A model generated the notes under the pieces. The model did not search any database. It worked only from the letters and a program-made list of their open reading frames with translations, and had not been told where the DNA came from. This document shows positions 43,117-57,930 of a stretch of 64,000 nt of DNA, piece after piece. Numbering within the stretch: position 1 is the first letter of the stretch; each line of letters starts with the position of its first letter. The stretch covers positions 62,001 to 126,000 of the forward strand of contig WSYH01001245.1 of the NCBI GenBank assembly GCA_036426205.1, read 5' to 3'. Origin of the DNA: Ascaphus truei. Lineage: Eukaryota; Chordata; Amphibia; Anura; Ascaphidae. Made by a program: the position numbers and the translations under genes.

Positions 43117-44177
43117 ATGGCACTCCCCGCTTCTGCGCGCAGCAAAGCAGAATCAGTGGCTGCAAGGGACAGGTCTCTTCGTCACCGCTATGCGGGTCCT
43201 CAAATAGGGTTCAAAACTTTCTAAAGCGCGTTTTCGCCATTCTTTCCAGTACGGGCTGGACTCTTCCTCAGCCCTCACGTTTTCTCTATGAGTAGGTCAC
43301 CTAAGGTCCATACTGACTGCAGGCACTCTGTTCCACACTGCTAATATAGTGCCAAACCCCGTTCCTGTGGCATATCCTGATCCACTATAGGCCCTGTAAT
43401 ACTGATTATGACGGTTACCGCCCCGAGTGGTAGTCTTATTCTCTATCTGAGACCAAGACAGCACAAGGGAACCTAAAACCCATAAATAAACCTCTCTCTG
43501 TTGAGTGGACTTTTTCAAACATTTTTCTATAAGCATAAATGTGCTTTGAAGCTTTAAAGTGCATAAAGATACTCGTCCTCATTACCTGGGGCACATTTCA
43601 TTTTCAGAAAAGGCCCACATGCTGCTTCCACTCAGACATGAAATGTCCAAAAGCACTGACAAATGTAATGTTGTTATGTCTATTTCTGCAAACTAACTTG
43701 CGTACCACATGTGCCCTTAGAATTACTGTACAAACAAGTTAAAAGAATAGCACACAGGAGGGAATATTTCAATTTCAGTGGGGTCACCCTTCACACATTC
43801 ATCTTCTTCCTTCAGCCTTGTGTTTAATGCATAGGAATAATATCCCGCCAGACTGGTGTAATACTTTAGAGGGGCATTTGGAAATACATTACTGATAAAA
43901 AAATGTTTATCAAATCTCTTCTACTAAACTAGTTATCCCTTGTTTATGCTTTTTATATTTCTATTTGACCCATTTTTAGTTACTTAGTCAATAGGTTCAA
44001 AATATGTATATCATGCCTATGAAAACAAACACCCCTAACGTTTTCAAGAAGTTACCATACGTTCCCAGTTCAGCAGCGGCCAGTCGATGGTTTCTTAAAG
44101 CCCCCAGTTACTAACCAATTTTCTCCAAAATGTCATAATCATCCGGGTTTTCATCGCTTTTGTCTGTTATGACTAAG

Positions 44178-46695
44178 CATGTACTTTTAAAATATTAAAG
44201 CAAGCAACGCACGTGCAACGTGGACGAACTAAAGGGCATGGTTCACCATTATGCTAAGACCCCAAAGCCATCGTTTTCTTACAGAAACATGGCTAACCCC
44301 TAAAACCCCTGATGCAACATACGCCATTCGGGTACCTGCATGTCAAAGAGAGAAAATTTCAAAGAGAAGTGCAGGGGTGTTATGTTATATTGCAAAACAC
44401 TTACAATTTAGCACACAATGTTAAATGCCCCCCGTACTTCCACCCTCTTTGAAATTTCTGAGTTGTGCAAAATCTGCCTCCCCTTTCTAGCCCATCTGGT
44501 TGCTGGCATTCTCCGCACCCACCTAAATCCCTGACTGAATATTACCCAGTTTCTCCGGCTATGCCAATTTCCTGCTCTTGGTCAATGAGAAGAGGTGAGC
44601 TTCTATTGTTCTTGGGATTCAATCTTCAATTTGGCCCCCTTGACCCTAAAACCACAACTCCAGAGGTTACAACTCAAGTCACTAACTATCACAACCTAGC
44701 ATTTCCCAAACCCACACGGATAAACCTGAAAAATCTCACAACCATCCTTGCTAGAACTGGATCTCTCATCCTTCAACACCACAGAACAATAATCCACATC
44801 ACTCTGGCATCCTTCCTGATATTACCAGTGACCAGTGCAAATAGTGTAACGTCTCGTAAGGAAAATTAAACTCGAAACCCCCGCATCAAGCCCTAAATTT
44901 TCTCTACTATAACAATTTAGAAGATATCTGTTATCCTCACAAGAATGTTTTGGATGACCTTATGCTCAATATGCCCAGTGGCACAGATCGATTGAACTTT
45001 CCCACCCTAGAATTCTGGCTCGACTATTTCAATCCGACAGTATGTCTTAAAACCTACTCTGCATACCCATTCGCTCCACTGCGCAAATAAGGTGGCCACC
45101 TTCCATGGTTAACCTGACCTTATAGTACTCTACCAGTTCAGGTGATCCTTGTGAAAAGCTACAAAATAACTAGCACTACCAGGATCTCAATCACTACAGA
45201 TGCTGCGGAACATGTGCACAAGGCGAACAAGGCATGCAAAAGCAAATATTACTCCGACAATCTCCACCGAATACATCAAACCCAGCTATTTCTGGAAGGT
45301 TATCAACCATATTTCCAGCCTCCTAAACCATCAACAACCAAGTAATATCACTAAGGGGATATTATTGACAAAACCCCACTGACAGTCGCAAATGCATCAT
45401 GATTACTTTTTGTGGGGTGTGCTCATACTTATTAACGAAACGCAGCCCAAACCACAACCTGAATCTCATCCTGGGAGTACCCACATAGCCCCACCCCCCT
45501 CGCAACACTGCCCACAACTTTCAATTTGGCCCAGTATCCGAAGAGAAGATTACACAAGCGCCCTCAAATTAAAACCAGCGACCAATGTGGACCGTACTTA
45601 CTACAATGTCAGGTTCCTACGACTTGTGCCATTGCCAAACAAATTGCCTTCGTAAGTCACTCTATCCTGTCTGCAGGCAATATCCCTAAGACCTGGAAAA
45701 ACTGCCAGAGTTGTCCCATCTTCAAAAGTGGGGACAAAAACACTGTCTCAAACTACAGGCCATCTCACTTCTCCCAATTCTTCCAAAGTCATGGAAAAGC
45801 TGTTCCACTCCCAACTAAACGATTACTATTCCAATAAATTTCCCTAGCCAATTCCAATCTGGCTTTCACCCCAAACACTCCACCATAACTACCCGCTAAA
45901 AGTTTGCAATGAAATCCAGTGTGGAATAGAACGGCGCAACTCACTGTGCGGTATTCCTAGATTTTGTAAAAGGCTTTGATCCAGTTGATCATGCTAATCC
46001 TGCTTAACAACTCCAGAGAGCTCTGGAATAGGGAAGCATGCTTTTAAACTGGTTTCAGTACTACATATTCAGATGTGGTGTCCCGCAAGGCTCTGTTCTG
46101 GGCCCCTACCTTCTCATCAGTGTTACACAATGATCTTCCTACAGTTTGTAAGGAAGCCTCAATACCCAGTATGCAGATGACACAATCCTATATGCACACA
46201 GCCATTGCCGCTCTGACCTTCAACACATACTTCAGTCTGACTTTTTGAGACTCGAAAACTGGATTTCCACAACAAAACTGTTTTTGAACACGACAAGACT
46301 CTGTAACATTGGTATTTGGGACCAAAGACTAAATTTTAAAGCTTCCAGCGACTGAGCTCACAGATAGAACCAACACTAACACCCCTAACCCCCGTCACTA
46401 GTTTTAAATACCTGGGCATATTGCTGACTACCCACTTAACACATTCGGAATGCACATTGATACCCTAACACCAAGACCTATGCCAACTAGGTGTACTTTA
46501 CGAACAAATCCTCCTTAGTCTGCATGGTCAGAAAGCGTACGCCACAGCAGATGCTAATGCCAATTATTGACTATGGAGACATAGTATATGGCTCGCACCT
46601 CAAAACTCACCTTAGCAAATTTGACACCCTCTTCAATTCAATTTGTCGTTTTGTTCTCCATTGACAACTACAACACACATCACTGCGAAATGCTA
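44178..46695 (+). pseudogene. L2-like LINE, second copy
   Basis: It corresponds to 13275-15732. The same words can be recognised in several frames (LTETWL region, GVPQGS region, YADD region near 46160), but frames change every few tens of codons through single-base indels not present in the first copy. Confidence 0.8.
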
Positions 46696-46897
46696 AATAA
46701 CTTACTAAAAGCATTAGTAAGACCACAACCTTGAATATGGAGTACAATTTTTGGGCACCATCCTAAGAAAAGACATTATGGAACTAGAGAGAGTGCAGAG
46801 AAGAGCCACCAAATAATAAAGGGATGGACTTCTAACTTATAAGGAGAGGCAAGAGCTAATTAGATTTATTTACATTAGAAAAGAGGCGTCTAGGAGG
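46696..46897 (+). mobile_element. CR1-like fragment, left part, second copy
   Basis: It corresponds to 15733-15935 and ends with the same L1 target duplication (46878-46897). Confidence 0.8.
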
Positions 46898-47038
46898 CGC
46901 AATGCGCGAGGCTGGAGAGATGGCCGCATAAACCTAGAGCTCCATCCCCCACCACCTCCCACACAAAGTCATAAAAACGGCAATAATCACTGAAAAAACC
47001 CACAAATAAAAGCAGGAAAGATAAGAGATACCCCCAGG

Positions 47039-47993
47039 ATGGCTCCGCTATCAGCGAAAAAAGAAAAAGGAGGCGATTTAAGGCGTTATTTGGGACGTTT
47101 CCCCCACGAGGCGCTGCCCAGCTGACCGCCAGAGTCAGCAGCAGGATCCGACTCAGAGAGGGAAAGACCCCCCCGCATCAGCCCACCCAGATGCCTGTTC
47201 CGAATATGCGATTTTGATCGTCTTATACCAGGACATGAAGATATGATATATGTCGGACTGCAGGACATGAAAAAGAGGTTCAGGGGTCGGGGAGGAGAAC
47301 GGGTGCCCTAGAGGAAAAGATGGCCGGCCCTTCTAACAACATATAAAAAGCAGATAAAAAATCACATATATGCAAACAAACTCAAATTACAGAGATACTA
47401 GACAGACAGAGGATGCCGAAAACCGGGACCGCAGAAAACAATATCAGGGTACTGGCGTCCCAGAAAACGATTACAGACGCAGAGGACTTTATATCCAGAT
47501 GGCTGGAATCCATATTACCACCCGATCCCCTGCGGCAGAAAGAGTGATGACCCTGCCACAGAGCCCTCAGAAGCCGCCCGGCAGCAGTCTGATCAACCGC
47601 GGGTAACAGAGTGTCAGTTTGCCACTATTAAAAACCAGAGACGCGATCTTTACAATGTGCACGAATGGAGGGAGCATGCCGGTTTGAGGGAAACGCTATC
47701 CAGCTCTTCTCCAGATCTATCCCCGTCACCCTCAGCAGAGACGAGAGATTACACCTACACCCGGTCACCAAGCTGCTGAGAGACGGAGCGGTGAGATACC
47801 GCTGGACTTTTCCGTTTGGCCTGATGGTGATACGGAACGGACGGGCCAGTAACTATAAAAGACCCAGGAGAAAAGCGAAGAATTCCTGCAATAACTGGGA
47901 CTGAAGGAGGGCCAGACACAAAGCCCCAGAAGAGGAGCCAGAGGATCCAGAATGGAGCACAGTGGGAGCGCAAAAATCCCCGAGGCCCGTTTG
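47039..47993 (+). pseudogene. L1-like ORF1, second copy, frameshifted
   Basis: It corresponds to 16074-17024. The ATG is kept, but several one-base gaps break the frame (for example aaaaaag against aaaaag in the basic N-terminus). Fragments such as RRNN and FPFGLMVIRNGR remain readable. Confidence 0.8.
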
Positions 47994-48210
47994 AACCCCC
48001 CAGTTTCTGAACTAACTAATCAGTTGACTACAATTACTGTTTAAAAGTTGGAGCAAATGCTTCCCACACAGTTTGCCACTCACAGAACTTGCCAAGATAT
48101 CTGTCAATGTCGCTGCCCTGCCGGTATTACCACTAAAGGACTTCTCGGATTTGCCTGGAAAAGAAAAATCCAAAACCTTACCTGAAGCTGCAAATGGCGA
48201 TGCTTGAGAT

Positions 48211-48916
48211 GGAACGCAAAGACGCCCAACATGGTTGCCCCAGACTGCGGCTCACAGCATGGCTTCGTTGCGGAAGTGGAGGGCCTCCAGCGCGGGGGAA
48301 ACGGTGAGAGTGAGACGTCCTCTCCGCGGTGCTGACTGAAGGAAAATGGCGGCGGACGGAAAACTCACCCCGGAAGTGGATCCAGACAGCTCTTGAGGTG
48401 GCAGAGGAGGCATAATCCGCCGGATAAAAAGCACCGAATCGCACAGCACTCAATGGCAGAGGGGCACCACCGCTTTCGAGGCCACTCACGGCCGCTAACA
48501 GCACGAATGGCGGCATGAACAGACAACCCTCGGGCAAAGACACTACCCCGCAGCGGAAGCAAAACGATTCTATCCGGGAATCGGAGGGCGGAGGGAGGGG
48601 ACCCAATTGATTCCACCACACTTAGCAGGAGAGCAGAGCAGGCGGGGGCATAGCATGAAGGGCTAGTCAGCGTTAGCCTACCATTCACACTAACGAGCAA
48701 TATAGTACCCAGACACACAGAGGGTTGGAACGTACATAGACCCGAGACAGAGCAGGAAAGTACAAGACAGGATCGTCAAACAGGGCAAACAGGTTATTGT
48801 ACAAGTTTACAGTTACACTCCAAATAGTATATGTATAAGCTGCACTTACAGTAGCACGCAAAGTTACACACAGTGGCCGTTACACTAATTCCTACTACTT
48901 GCTTAGATAAGAGGAG
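48211..48916. other. Sequence replacing the LTR-element nest in the second copy
   Basis: These 0.7 kb have no counterpart at 17240-25047. The first ~400 bases are CpG-rich with cggaagtgg repeated (48270, 48372) and could be native L1 inter-ORF sequence or another insertion. Minus-strand frames (48178-48621) are open but show no known domain. Confidence 0.45.
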
Positions 48917-49326
48917 GGGGGGGAGCGCTGCCCCTCGCGAAGGCTTTTGAGCATGAGTCTCCACATGGGCGTGAGGAGAGGGGACGACCCACGAGGGCCC
49001 ATGGAAGTCCCACGTAGGCCAAGCAAGAAGGATGGGAGAGGGGGAAGGAGGGCCATCCCGTACTCCATCAGGCTGCCACGCCGGAGAAGGGCGAGAAGGA
49101 GATTGGGGGAGCTAGCTCTCGCCGTCCTACCGAATGTTGATATGTTTGAAATGTTGTTTGAACTGTGTTTTTTGATGTTTCCACCATGTGTTTCCCCCTG
49201 TACCCCCTATGCATGGCCCAGACTGCGGACACCAGCAATCAAGCACAGGAACTCCGCCACCCCACATGCTGTCACCAGAGGCTCAGACGGCTGCTTCCGC
49301 AAGAGTAAAGGTTGGGAACCACAAAC

Positions 49327-52300
49327 ATGAATAAAGGGATTACCATCACTCTCACATAGACGTTAAGGGTTTAATAATCCAGGGAACGCGAGACTAGCTT
49401 AGCTGACTATAAAAAAACAGACCCTGACATCATCCCTTACAGGAAACTCATTTTCTAAATAACATACCTAACTCCCAAAATTTATCGACCATAGATATAA
49501 GAACTGGTTCTCAGCCTCAGCCACAAAAAAAACAAGAGGAGTAGCCATTCTGGTGCAACCGTTTGCCCCTGACGATCACACCATTAAAAAAGACTACAAC
49601 GGCCGATTTCTCATTTACGGGAAATAAGAGGTCAACCAATCACGCTGGCAAATGTTTATGCTCCAAGTGAAGGCACGGAAGCTTTCTTAGACAGTTTTTC
49701 GCTGGTACTCCAGAGAGTAGCGCAAGGTTGTGTAATTTGGGGGGCGACTTCAACCAAACCTAGACCCTATATGGACAGATGCACTCCGGGCGGTAAAATA
49801 GCTCTAAGATAAGCAAACTTGGAATAGAGGGCTACATTCCAATAACCTACTAGATATTTGGCGAGAACACACCGCCAGGATAAAGGTTTCTATCTCTACC
49901 CATCCCCATGACATATACAGTCGGATAGATACCTGTTTGTATCAAGTAGAATGGTTTCACAGATCTCCCACACGGGCATCCACGATATTTCGTGGTCAGA
50001 TCATGCACCGATTGAGCTACGGTGCACTAATTTTAGTCTGGACAGGCCAGGAGCGAAATGGAACTAATGAAGTTGTTACTAAAGATCCCCGCAATTGATA
50101 AAACGTAGGGGACAAGATCAGGGAATATTTTCAGGAGAATATAGGAAGTGTGACTTCGCAAGCTATCTTATGGAGGGCCCATAAGGCGACTCTGAGAGGA
50201 GAGCTCATGAGGATTGCAAGCAGGGACAAAGAGAGAGAAGGACAAAAAACAATCATTACAAGCAGAATTAGCCAGTCCTCTCAAACTCGACACAAAAAAG
50301 AATAAGACGCAATGACCCTTAAGGAGTGTGCTAGACACCAAAAACCAAACTGAATATTTTGTTACCTCCCGGCTGAAAAGGAGACTGACTGGACTAAGCG
50401 GAAATATTTGAAAAAGCCAACAGCCAGATACCCTACTGCCAATAAGCGAAGAGACAAAAACCAGGTCTCCAAATTCATACAATTCGAACAAAACACGGGG
50501 AACCTGACCTCAGACCCTAAAAAAATCGCAATGAATTTAAGGAATATTACGAGACCCTATACGATGGGGCGAAGGTGGCTCCCCGCCAAACCACACAAAC
50601 ACGGCTTAAGACGTTCTTGACTGAGGCTCAGCTGCCTACCGTAACCAGAGAGGGAGAGGGACGCACTGCAGGCAGAATTTACTAGCGAGGAACTCCTAGA
50701 GGTAATGAAAGTCATTGAAAGCAGCCAAGGCCCCAGGCCCAGATGGGCGTTTCAACCTCTATTATAAGAAATTTCGTTAAAATACTAGCTCCTCATTTAC
50801 TAAAACTTTGTAATTCCTTTCTGATGGTTGCCCCTTCCCGAGCTCGATGCTCCAGGCGTCAATCTCTGTAATCTACAAACAAGGGAAAAGACCACGCGGA
50901 CTGTAAAGCTAACAGACCATCTCGTTAATAAACTCGGATTATAAAAATCTTTTCCAAACTGTGTGTAGCTAACGCCTTACCAGGGTTTGTCCAAGTTGGT
51001 TCCTCGATCAAGTAGGGTTCATATGTGGTCGACAACAGCTGAAAACACAGACGGATTATTGACTTAATTGATCTGTGGCGCAGAAAAAGACATATCCCGT
51101 CTATGTGCTTAGTCTAGATGCTGAAAAAAGCGTTCGACAGAATAGACTGGCCCTACCTGAGGGCGACCGCTTGGGGCGTTCGGGCTGGGAAGGAGAATGA
51201 TAGAGGCAATTCTCGCTTTGTATCGGAGGGACGAGAGACGCGAAGGTCCGACACCAGGGCTTCCCTTCGGAGGAATTCCAGATTAAAGAGCGGCACCAGA
51301 CAGGGATGTCCCTGCCACCCTCCTCTTTGCGCTTTGTATGAACCCCTGGCGGCAACATCGTCTCAGCCCAAATATAAGGACTACCAATCACGACCGAGTC
51401 CACACAAGGTTGCCCTGGATCGATGAAGTGATACCACTTCTATGGGTCACACGCCCCTCACCTCTCTGCCGGCGAACGTCTTCCAATTTGGGGAATTTAA
51501 CAATTATCGGGATTTAAAATTAACAGGCAAAATCAGGCCCTGAATATCAATTTACCTAAGGCACTGAGAAAATTGATCACATCTAATTTGAATTCAAAAT
51601 GGCAAGCCTCCTCATCAATATCTAGGAATAAATACACAAAAACAATCAGATAACCTTATAAAGCGTAATTACCCCAGATTAATTCGACACTGAAGGAAGA
51701 TCTCCGGAAATGGGCAGTGGTACAACATATCTGGATCGGGAAGATCCACTACTGAAAATAAATCTCCTACCCAGGATACTATACCTATTTCAGACTCTTC
51801 CGGTCCCAATAAATAGGGAGGAGATCCTTCGGTTTACAGTCCGCAATGGTGAAATTTATCTGGGGTATATAAAACCCCCGTATCAAAAACTAGTATATAA
51901 TCGACCCACTACAAAAGGAGGACTAAGCGGTAACTACCGTTGCCTGTTGTCGTACTATATAGAGCGGCCCAATTAACCCAAATCATCCAGTGGCATACCC
52001 ACCCTATCCAGAGGCGATGGGTAGAGCCTGGAGGCGGCCTGCTGTGCCCCGGTGGCACTGCAGGGACCCTGATATGGCTCTACAAGGTCCGCAAGGACTT
52101 CCCACAAACCCAACCGCTCTCACGCGGTAGTCAGCTCTTTGGGCAGTCTGGGACAAAAAGCAAATATAAGCACGTCTTTGATGGAGACACAACTCCTTGA
52201 TGACCCCAATTTGGAACCCCTGATTTCTCTCCGGGCCTGCAGAAGAAAGATTTTAGTTACATGGACACAGAAGGGTTATACTCGCCTTCGACACCTGGAG

Positions 52301-53133
52301 GTGTTAGAATATCGATTAAATCGTTAGAGCAAATTAGTCGTGAAAAGTCAATTCCAAATTCAGAATTCTTTAGATACCTCCAGCTAAGAGCTTTCTATGA
52401 CAAATTCCCCATCCGCGCTAAACGCACTATTTTGAGCAGCTCTGTTCTGTTGGATCAGGAACCAAGGGACTTATCTCTACAATGTAACAGGCGGTGGTGG
52501 TCTGTCCGACTCCTGACGCTGACGTGACATTAAAATATAGGAACAGGTGGGTAAAGAGATCTAGGAGACACATTAGAGGACAAAGACTGGGATCAAATTA
52601 GCTTGGCGGCAGCTAAAAGCATCGATTTGCACGACATTAAAGGAGAAGCGCGTAAAGTCCTAATGAGGTGTATCTGACTCCCACCACGATTAATCAAGTT
52701 GTCAGAGGTTACCACCCCATTGGTGCCCTAAACATGTGGAGCAGCAGACTATGCTACACATGCTGTGGGGCTGCACAACAGGTACTACCCATCTGGAGGA
52801 GATCAGGAAATTGGCGCTTCAGAGGAATTCCGACCGCACGATCCCTTTGGACCCCTGGTTTTTCTGCTGGCCAGACACACTCAGGGGCTAAACAGGTCGG
52901 AGCACAAATTAATTGCCATTTTGCAACCCCTGAGTGCGAACCCTCGCAGCATTGTGGAAGCAACCGGACATACCAAACATCCCAAAAATCAGAAATCGAA
53001 TTTCGGCAGTTTGTGCCGATGGAACAGTTAACAAGTCTGGTTAACGACACCGGCACAAATTTTCTCAAAATCTGGTCACCATGGCTAGCTCTGAACGTAT
53101 ATCCCTGGGGTCAAACCTCCATATACTGCTTAA
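49327..53133 (+). pseudogene. L1-like ORF2, second copy, frameshifted
   Basis: It corresponds to 25458-29264 base for base apart from frequent indels. Even the catalytic YADD region (near 51415) is garbled. Stretches such as the PFIRAKRT-type C-terminal words remain in short frames. The intact frame in the first copy suggests that sequence errors explain most of the breaks. Confidence 0.82.
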
Positions 53134-53605
53134 TAGTTGTACGGTTCTCTTGGATGAAGTGTAGAAGACAGGGAGACATAGACGATTATCAAAACAAGGA
53201 GATAAATAAAGGGGACAGAGAAAAGGATAGACAAGGGCCAAGATAATCCAGAAGAGTTCAGCAACCAACGCTACGACGCAGTCACTGTGATATCTTGCGG
53301 ATCAGCTGTCCTATAAGCCCAAGAAGTCCGGAAGCAGCGAGAACCAAACCCCTATTGGAGCCACGCTGAACTGGAATCGTTCGATGGCAACCCCCTCCCC
53401 GCCCCCCCCTTCCTACCTCCCCCCCCCTGGTGTAGTATGTCGGTACGTCTTGTTGGTCTGTTCGTATCCCCAGTATGTCTTTTGTGAGTATAATTACTAA
53501 TAAGATGAGTTGGTGTGGATCATCTGTATAAGACAATGGGTTGGACGAAAATGTGATTATTGTACCTGCACTCAACAAAAATAAAAAACTTTTGATTGAA
53601 AAAAA

Positions 53606-54123
53606 GAAAAGAGGCGTCTAAGAGGGATATGATAACTATATACAAATTATTCAAGGACAATACAAGGAGCTTTCACACAGAACTATTCATCCCACAGCCC
53701 GTACAAAGGACTCGGGGCCATCCTTAGGTTGGAGGAAAGGAAATTCACCAGCAACAGAAAGGTTGTTCGTACAGAGGGCAGTTAAAATGTGGAATTCATT
53801 ACCATGGAGACTGTGATGGCAGATACAATAGATTTGTTCAAAAAAAGGTTGGACATCTTTTAGATGGGAAAAGGTATACAGGGATATACCAAATAAGTAT
53901 ACATGGGAAGGATGTTTGATCCAGGGAATAATCCGAGTTTCCAATTTCTGGAGTCAGAAGGAATTAATTTTTCCCTTAAAGGGGTTTTTTTTGCCTTCCT
54001 CTGGATCAATAAGTAAGTATAGATCTAGAATAAAGTATCGGTTGTCTAAATTTAGCATAGGTTTACTTGATGGACGTACGTCTTTTTCACCTCATCTACA
54101 TGTAACTATGTAACTATGTAACT
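53606..54123 (+). mobile_element. CR1-like fragment, right part, second copy
   Basis: It begins with the right L1 target duplication (53606-53625) and ends in the atgtaact repeats, as at 29750-30283. Confidence 0.8.
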
Positions 54124-54124
54124 A

Positions 54125-54435
54125 GATTGGTCATCACTAGAGTCTAGGTGTAAGTTCACCTTTCCTGTCTTGTCTTTAAATTCTTTATGGGCAAGCTACC
54201 CAGCTAAACTGAACAAGCTCCTCACCCCTGCCACATGCCACTATCATCTGCGATCCACACTCCAAGACTGTTCATGGTCCAAGGCTCACAAAGTATCCGG
54301 CCGTTCCTCTTCTCTTTCCGTGCACCCCAAAACTGGAACAATCTACCAGAGACTCTCACATCCCCACCCAGTTTAAGTTTTTCAAATCTAAGGCTTGTCT
54401 CACATTTTAATCTGGTCTTTAACTGTTTCATACGC
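54125..54435 (+). pseudogene. L2-like LINE C-terminal part, second copy
   Basis: It corresponds to 30284-30602 and ends with the tacgc target duplication at 54431-54435. Confidence 0.78.
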
Positions 54436-55954
54436 TGTGACGTTGTGAGGATTTGGCCCGAGATTAAGGGGTTACCACCCAATTGGCCACCCTCTACCCA
54501 CCAGGGAGACAAGGGGTTAACTGGGCTGAGGTCCAGCAATGTGATTCAACCCTTGTTATAACATGAAAATGTATATTCCCCTGCTCCCATGTAATATTGT
54601 TATATCAGTGTCTGCATAACACACACATGGGGCTTAAGGGGTTAAATTTGTATGCAGTGCTAATAACAGGAGCCGTTCCATTAAGACTGCTAATTTGGAA
54701 CGGAGTGAGCCAGCACCCTGATTGTTGGTGTGCAGCCTAAGGGTAACCCCCCAAGAACACACCTATTAAAAATATAACTTTGTCATAAGGGAAACATATA
54801 TTTTTGATTAAAGTGCCTTTCTATTGCAGTTTTAAAAATGTACAGGCAGGATGCTATGGTTTCTCTGCTTTTGTAATGCATTAAGGAACAATGTTATGCA
54901 TACCGAAACAAATGTTTTGACACCTATGAGCTGGGTCACTTGCCTAAGCTAGAGAACAGCTTGCTAGAATTTACATAGCCTTGTGTATCAAAGGCTAATT
55001 ACCTAATTGTTTTACGGGACCAAGAACTGGAGTGGGTTGTGAGCGTTTAAAACTCACACTACAAACCAAGGTATCCTGCAAGAATAAACATAACACAGGG
55101 GACAAATGTCCCCCCACCCCGAAGGGTCCCTGCTTCAAAGATTATTGATGGGGGCAAGGGGTGGGGCTACCAAGGAGAAAATCAGAAGGGTGACCTTATT
55201 AAATATACAGTAAGAATATATGAGAGGTCCTTGGCTGAACATGCTAAGAGTTACATATGTGTTTCGTGGGAGTTACCCGCAACATACGGTTACAACCCTT
55301 ATGTTTAGCCGGTTCGAACAGACAGATATTAATATCTCTCTTAATTTTAATTTACACTGTAATATTAGTCTCTTTGGGAGCGTCAGGCGTGACGGAATGT
55401 ATTAGTAGGACTCGCGTGCCAGTAAGTACTACTACTGAAGTTATGAAGTTATTTAGATAGGGAAAGCAGTTTTTAACGTCGTGGGGTGGGAGGAGTTTTA
55501 CTTCTGAGGAAAACTGCTCAACTTCACCGCTGATTTATGAGGGGGGCTGGTTTAGGTTGGTTCAAAAGGGAATAATTGTATAAGAACAGGCTCAGCCTAT
55601 TGCTATTGTCCTTCGCATCGCCTTCATGCAAAAAGCTTCATGTTCTGCAGTGTCCTGCATGTATTGCTGTGATGTCAGCTGAAATATGGAAGCATACAGA
55701 ACACCTACAAGCTCAAATTGAACCCCCATTGAAATATGGAAGAAGAAATGGCCCAGTCTGTATCGTGATGGCTTTCGTCCTAATCTTTAAGTAAGTGTCT
55801 ATATTTTGCCTGTTATTTGTATAATCTGTGTGTCACCTTTATCAAGGAATAGATTATATTTTATCATATCTAAGTCTCGCCCAGTTCAAACCCAGTTATA
55901 TATATATATATTTTTTTGTGTGTATTATTAATAGCCTGTCACAAGCCCCTCACA
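54436..55954 (+). mobile_element. Solo LTR, second copy of 30603-32150
   Basis: It starts tgtgacgttgtgagg and ends cccctcaca, again flanked by tacgc (54431-54435 and 55955-55959). It is about 30 bases shorter through scattered gaps. Confidence 0.83.
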
Positions 55955-56269
55955 TACGCCCCTAATATATATTTTCTTTAACTGTGCTGCAATGTCTTGT
56001 ATATAATGTATACACTGTTCATTTATGTAACTGTATTGTAACCATGTATTTTTGTCTTAACTCTTGTGCCCAGGACATACTTAAAACGAGAGGTAACTCT
56101 CAATGTATTACTTCTTGGTAAATATTTTATATATAAATAAATACGTTTTTATGTGATCGTTCATATCAAAGAGTAAACATTTTGCATATATTGTAAACTC
56201 TAATTAAACGATTTATTAATATAAACCAAACCATCATTTTGTTACACTCGAGAGTTTGTGTTATGTAAG

Positions 56270-57020
56270 TGTAGCCATGCCTGGTTTAGCTACCAGTCTG
56301 CCCTCCCTGTCATGCAAGCCCTTTTAACGTGCAGGCAGTGACAGGACCAATCTTATGTTTTCCCCAAGAAGCAGCTCCCTGAGTTGACAGAGGGGAGGTG
56401 GGACAGGCCTGTGTTCTGCCCAATCCTGGGATCAGACCTGGTACCCTCTTCCCTTGTACTTAAGGGACAGCACACTAAATTGTGTTTCAGTGCCTCTCCC
56501 CACTTGAGAAGAGGCTGGTACACACAGAAGTTGTCTGTGCATTGGCACCTTCTTTTCCTCTTCCCCTTGGGGGAAGTGTGTAGTATACCATTTCCCCTGG
56601 TCCTGCTAGAGGGCTAGGAAAGTATGGACTGCTTCAGGGGCCCTTGACCTGGAGTGTAGGGACCACCCAAGTTGCAGACCTGTGTGCGACTGTACGCAGG
56701 AGAGAGCCCATGTTATACTGTGCTGAGGCAAGAGACTAAAGAAGTTCCAGTTTAATATACTCCGACCTAGAGTGCAATCTATCTCGGGGGGCTGGGGGGG
56801 GAAGGGGAGTGAAGTAATCTTTCTGCAGGAGATTGCATTCATATCTCGGGAGCCTGCAGCAGATGGAGGGCTGTACTTTACAGAGAAAGACCCTTGATGT
56901 ACCCAGAGCAGGCTGTCTTTCTTCTCCCAACAACACCGGCGTAGACTCAGATCTACTGTAAGCAAGCAGGTAGACATGTAATGGCAGAATCTCCCAGAGG
57001 GTGGGGGAAACACTATTACA
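56270..57020. mobile_element. Probable solo LTR, second copy of 32471-33224
   Basis: It has the same tgtagcc start, attaca end and taag flanks. Confidence 0.5.
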
Positions 57021-57930
57021 TAAGGAAACTGAAATAAATCCAGCATAAATGGGGAAGCTATTAGACAATACCATTACGAATTTTATTTTTAAGTGATGTA
57101 ATTTTGTTCTACAGTAAATCATTTTTTAATGGTCCCCGGTCTCTACCTTGAAAATCTGGTCACCCTAAGTAGCATATTTAAGCTATATATTTTTAATGTA
57201 AATGATTTCATTTGTCATGTTCTTTGTGAACATGTAATTTGTACAACAGCATTAAAAATGTAAACAGGCCATGCGACTGTCGCTGTCTACGTTCATAGAA
57301 AGCTCCAGGCTCTTTACCTTAAGTGCAATTAGATTTTTCACAAGTCCGACTTGTCTCCTTTCTCTAATATACCAATCTGCAGGAGGGCACAGTTCCTGCT
57401 GAGTGGATTACAAATTACAAGGACACTGTGTTTCTTCTTGATTGTGTCTTTTCTGTGCTACACACCTGTGAATCTTCCCCTAACAGGAAAAAACACAAAT
57501 GCAGAGAACTGGAGTCCTAGTACAGTATATGCATACGCACCATGTTCATTTTTTAAAGTTTTTTTTTCAAACTCATTTATTTTTCTATATTATTGTGCAA
57601 CAATGTAGCCTATGTATTTTTAATTTCTAAAAAACCTGATTTCTTTTGGACCAAATAAGTATATTTCAATCCAGCCCACATAAGAATATGATAAAGCAAT
57701 ATGGAATATCAATACACTATTAACATTTTAAATGCCATAACCTTAAATGATGTTGTATGCTACAAAAATGTTAAATGTTGATTGAAAAAGGGATATGCCA
57801 ATATTCGTGTGTAATTAAAGGGGTAATGTTTTAAATATTTTTAAAGGGTGGGAACCACGATTTGGGGGACCCTGACCAAAAACCACTATTTTCAGCTTTG
57901 GTGACTACTGTTTACCTGAGATACTTACAC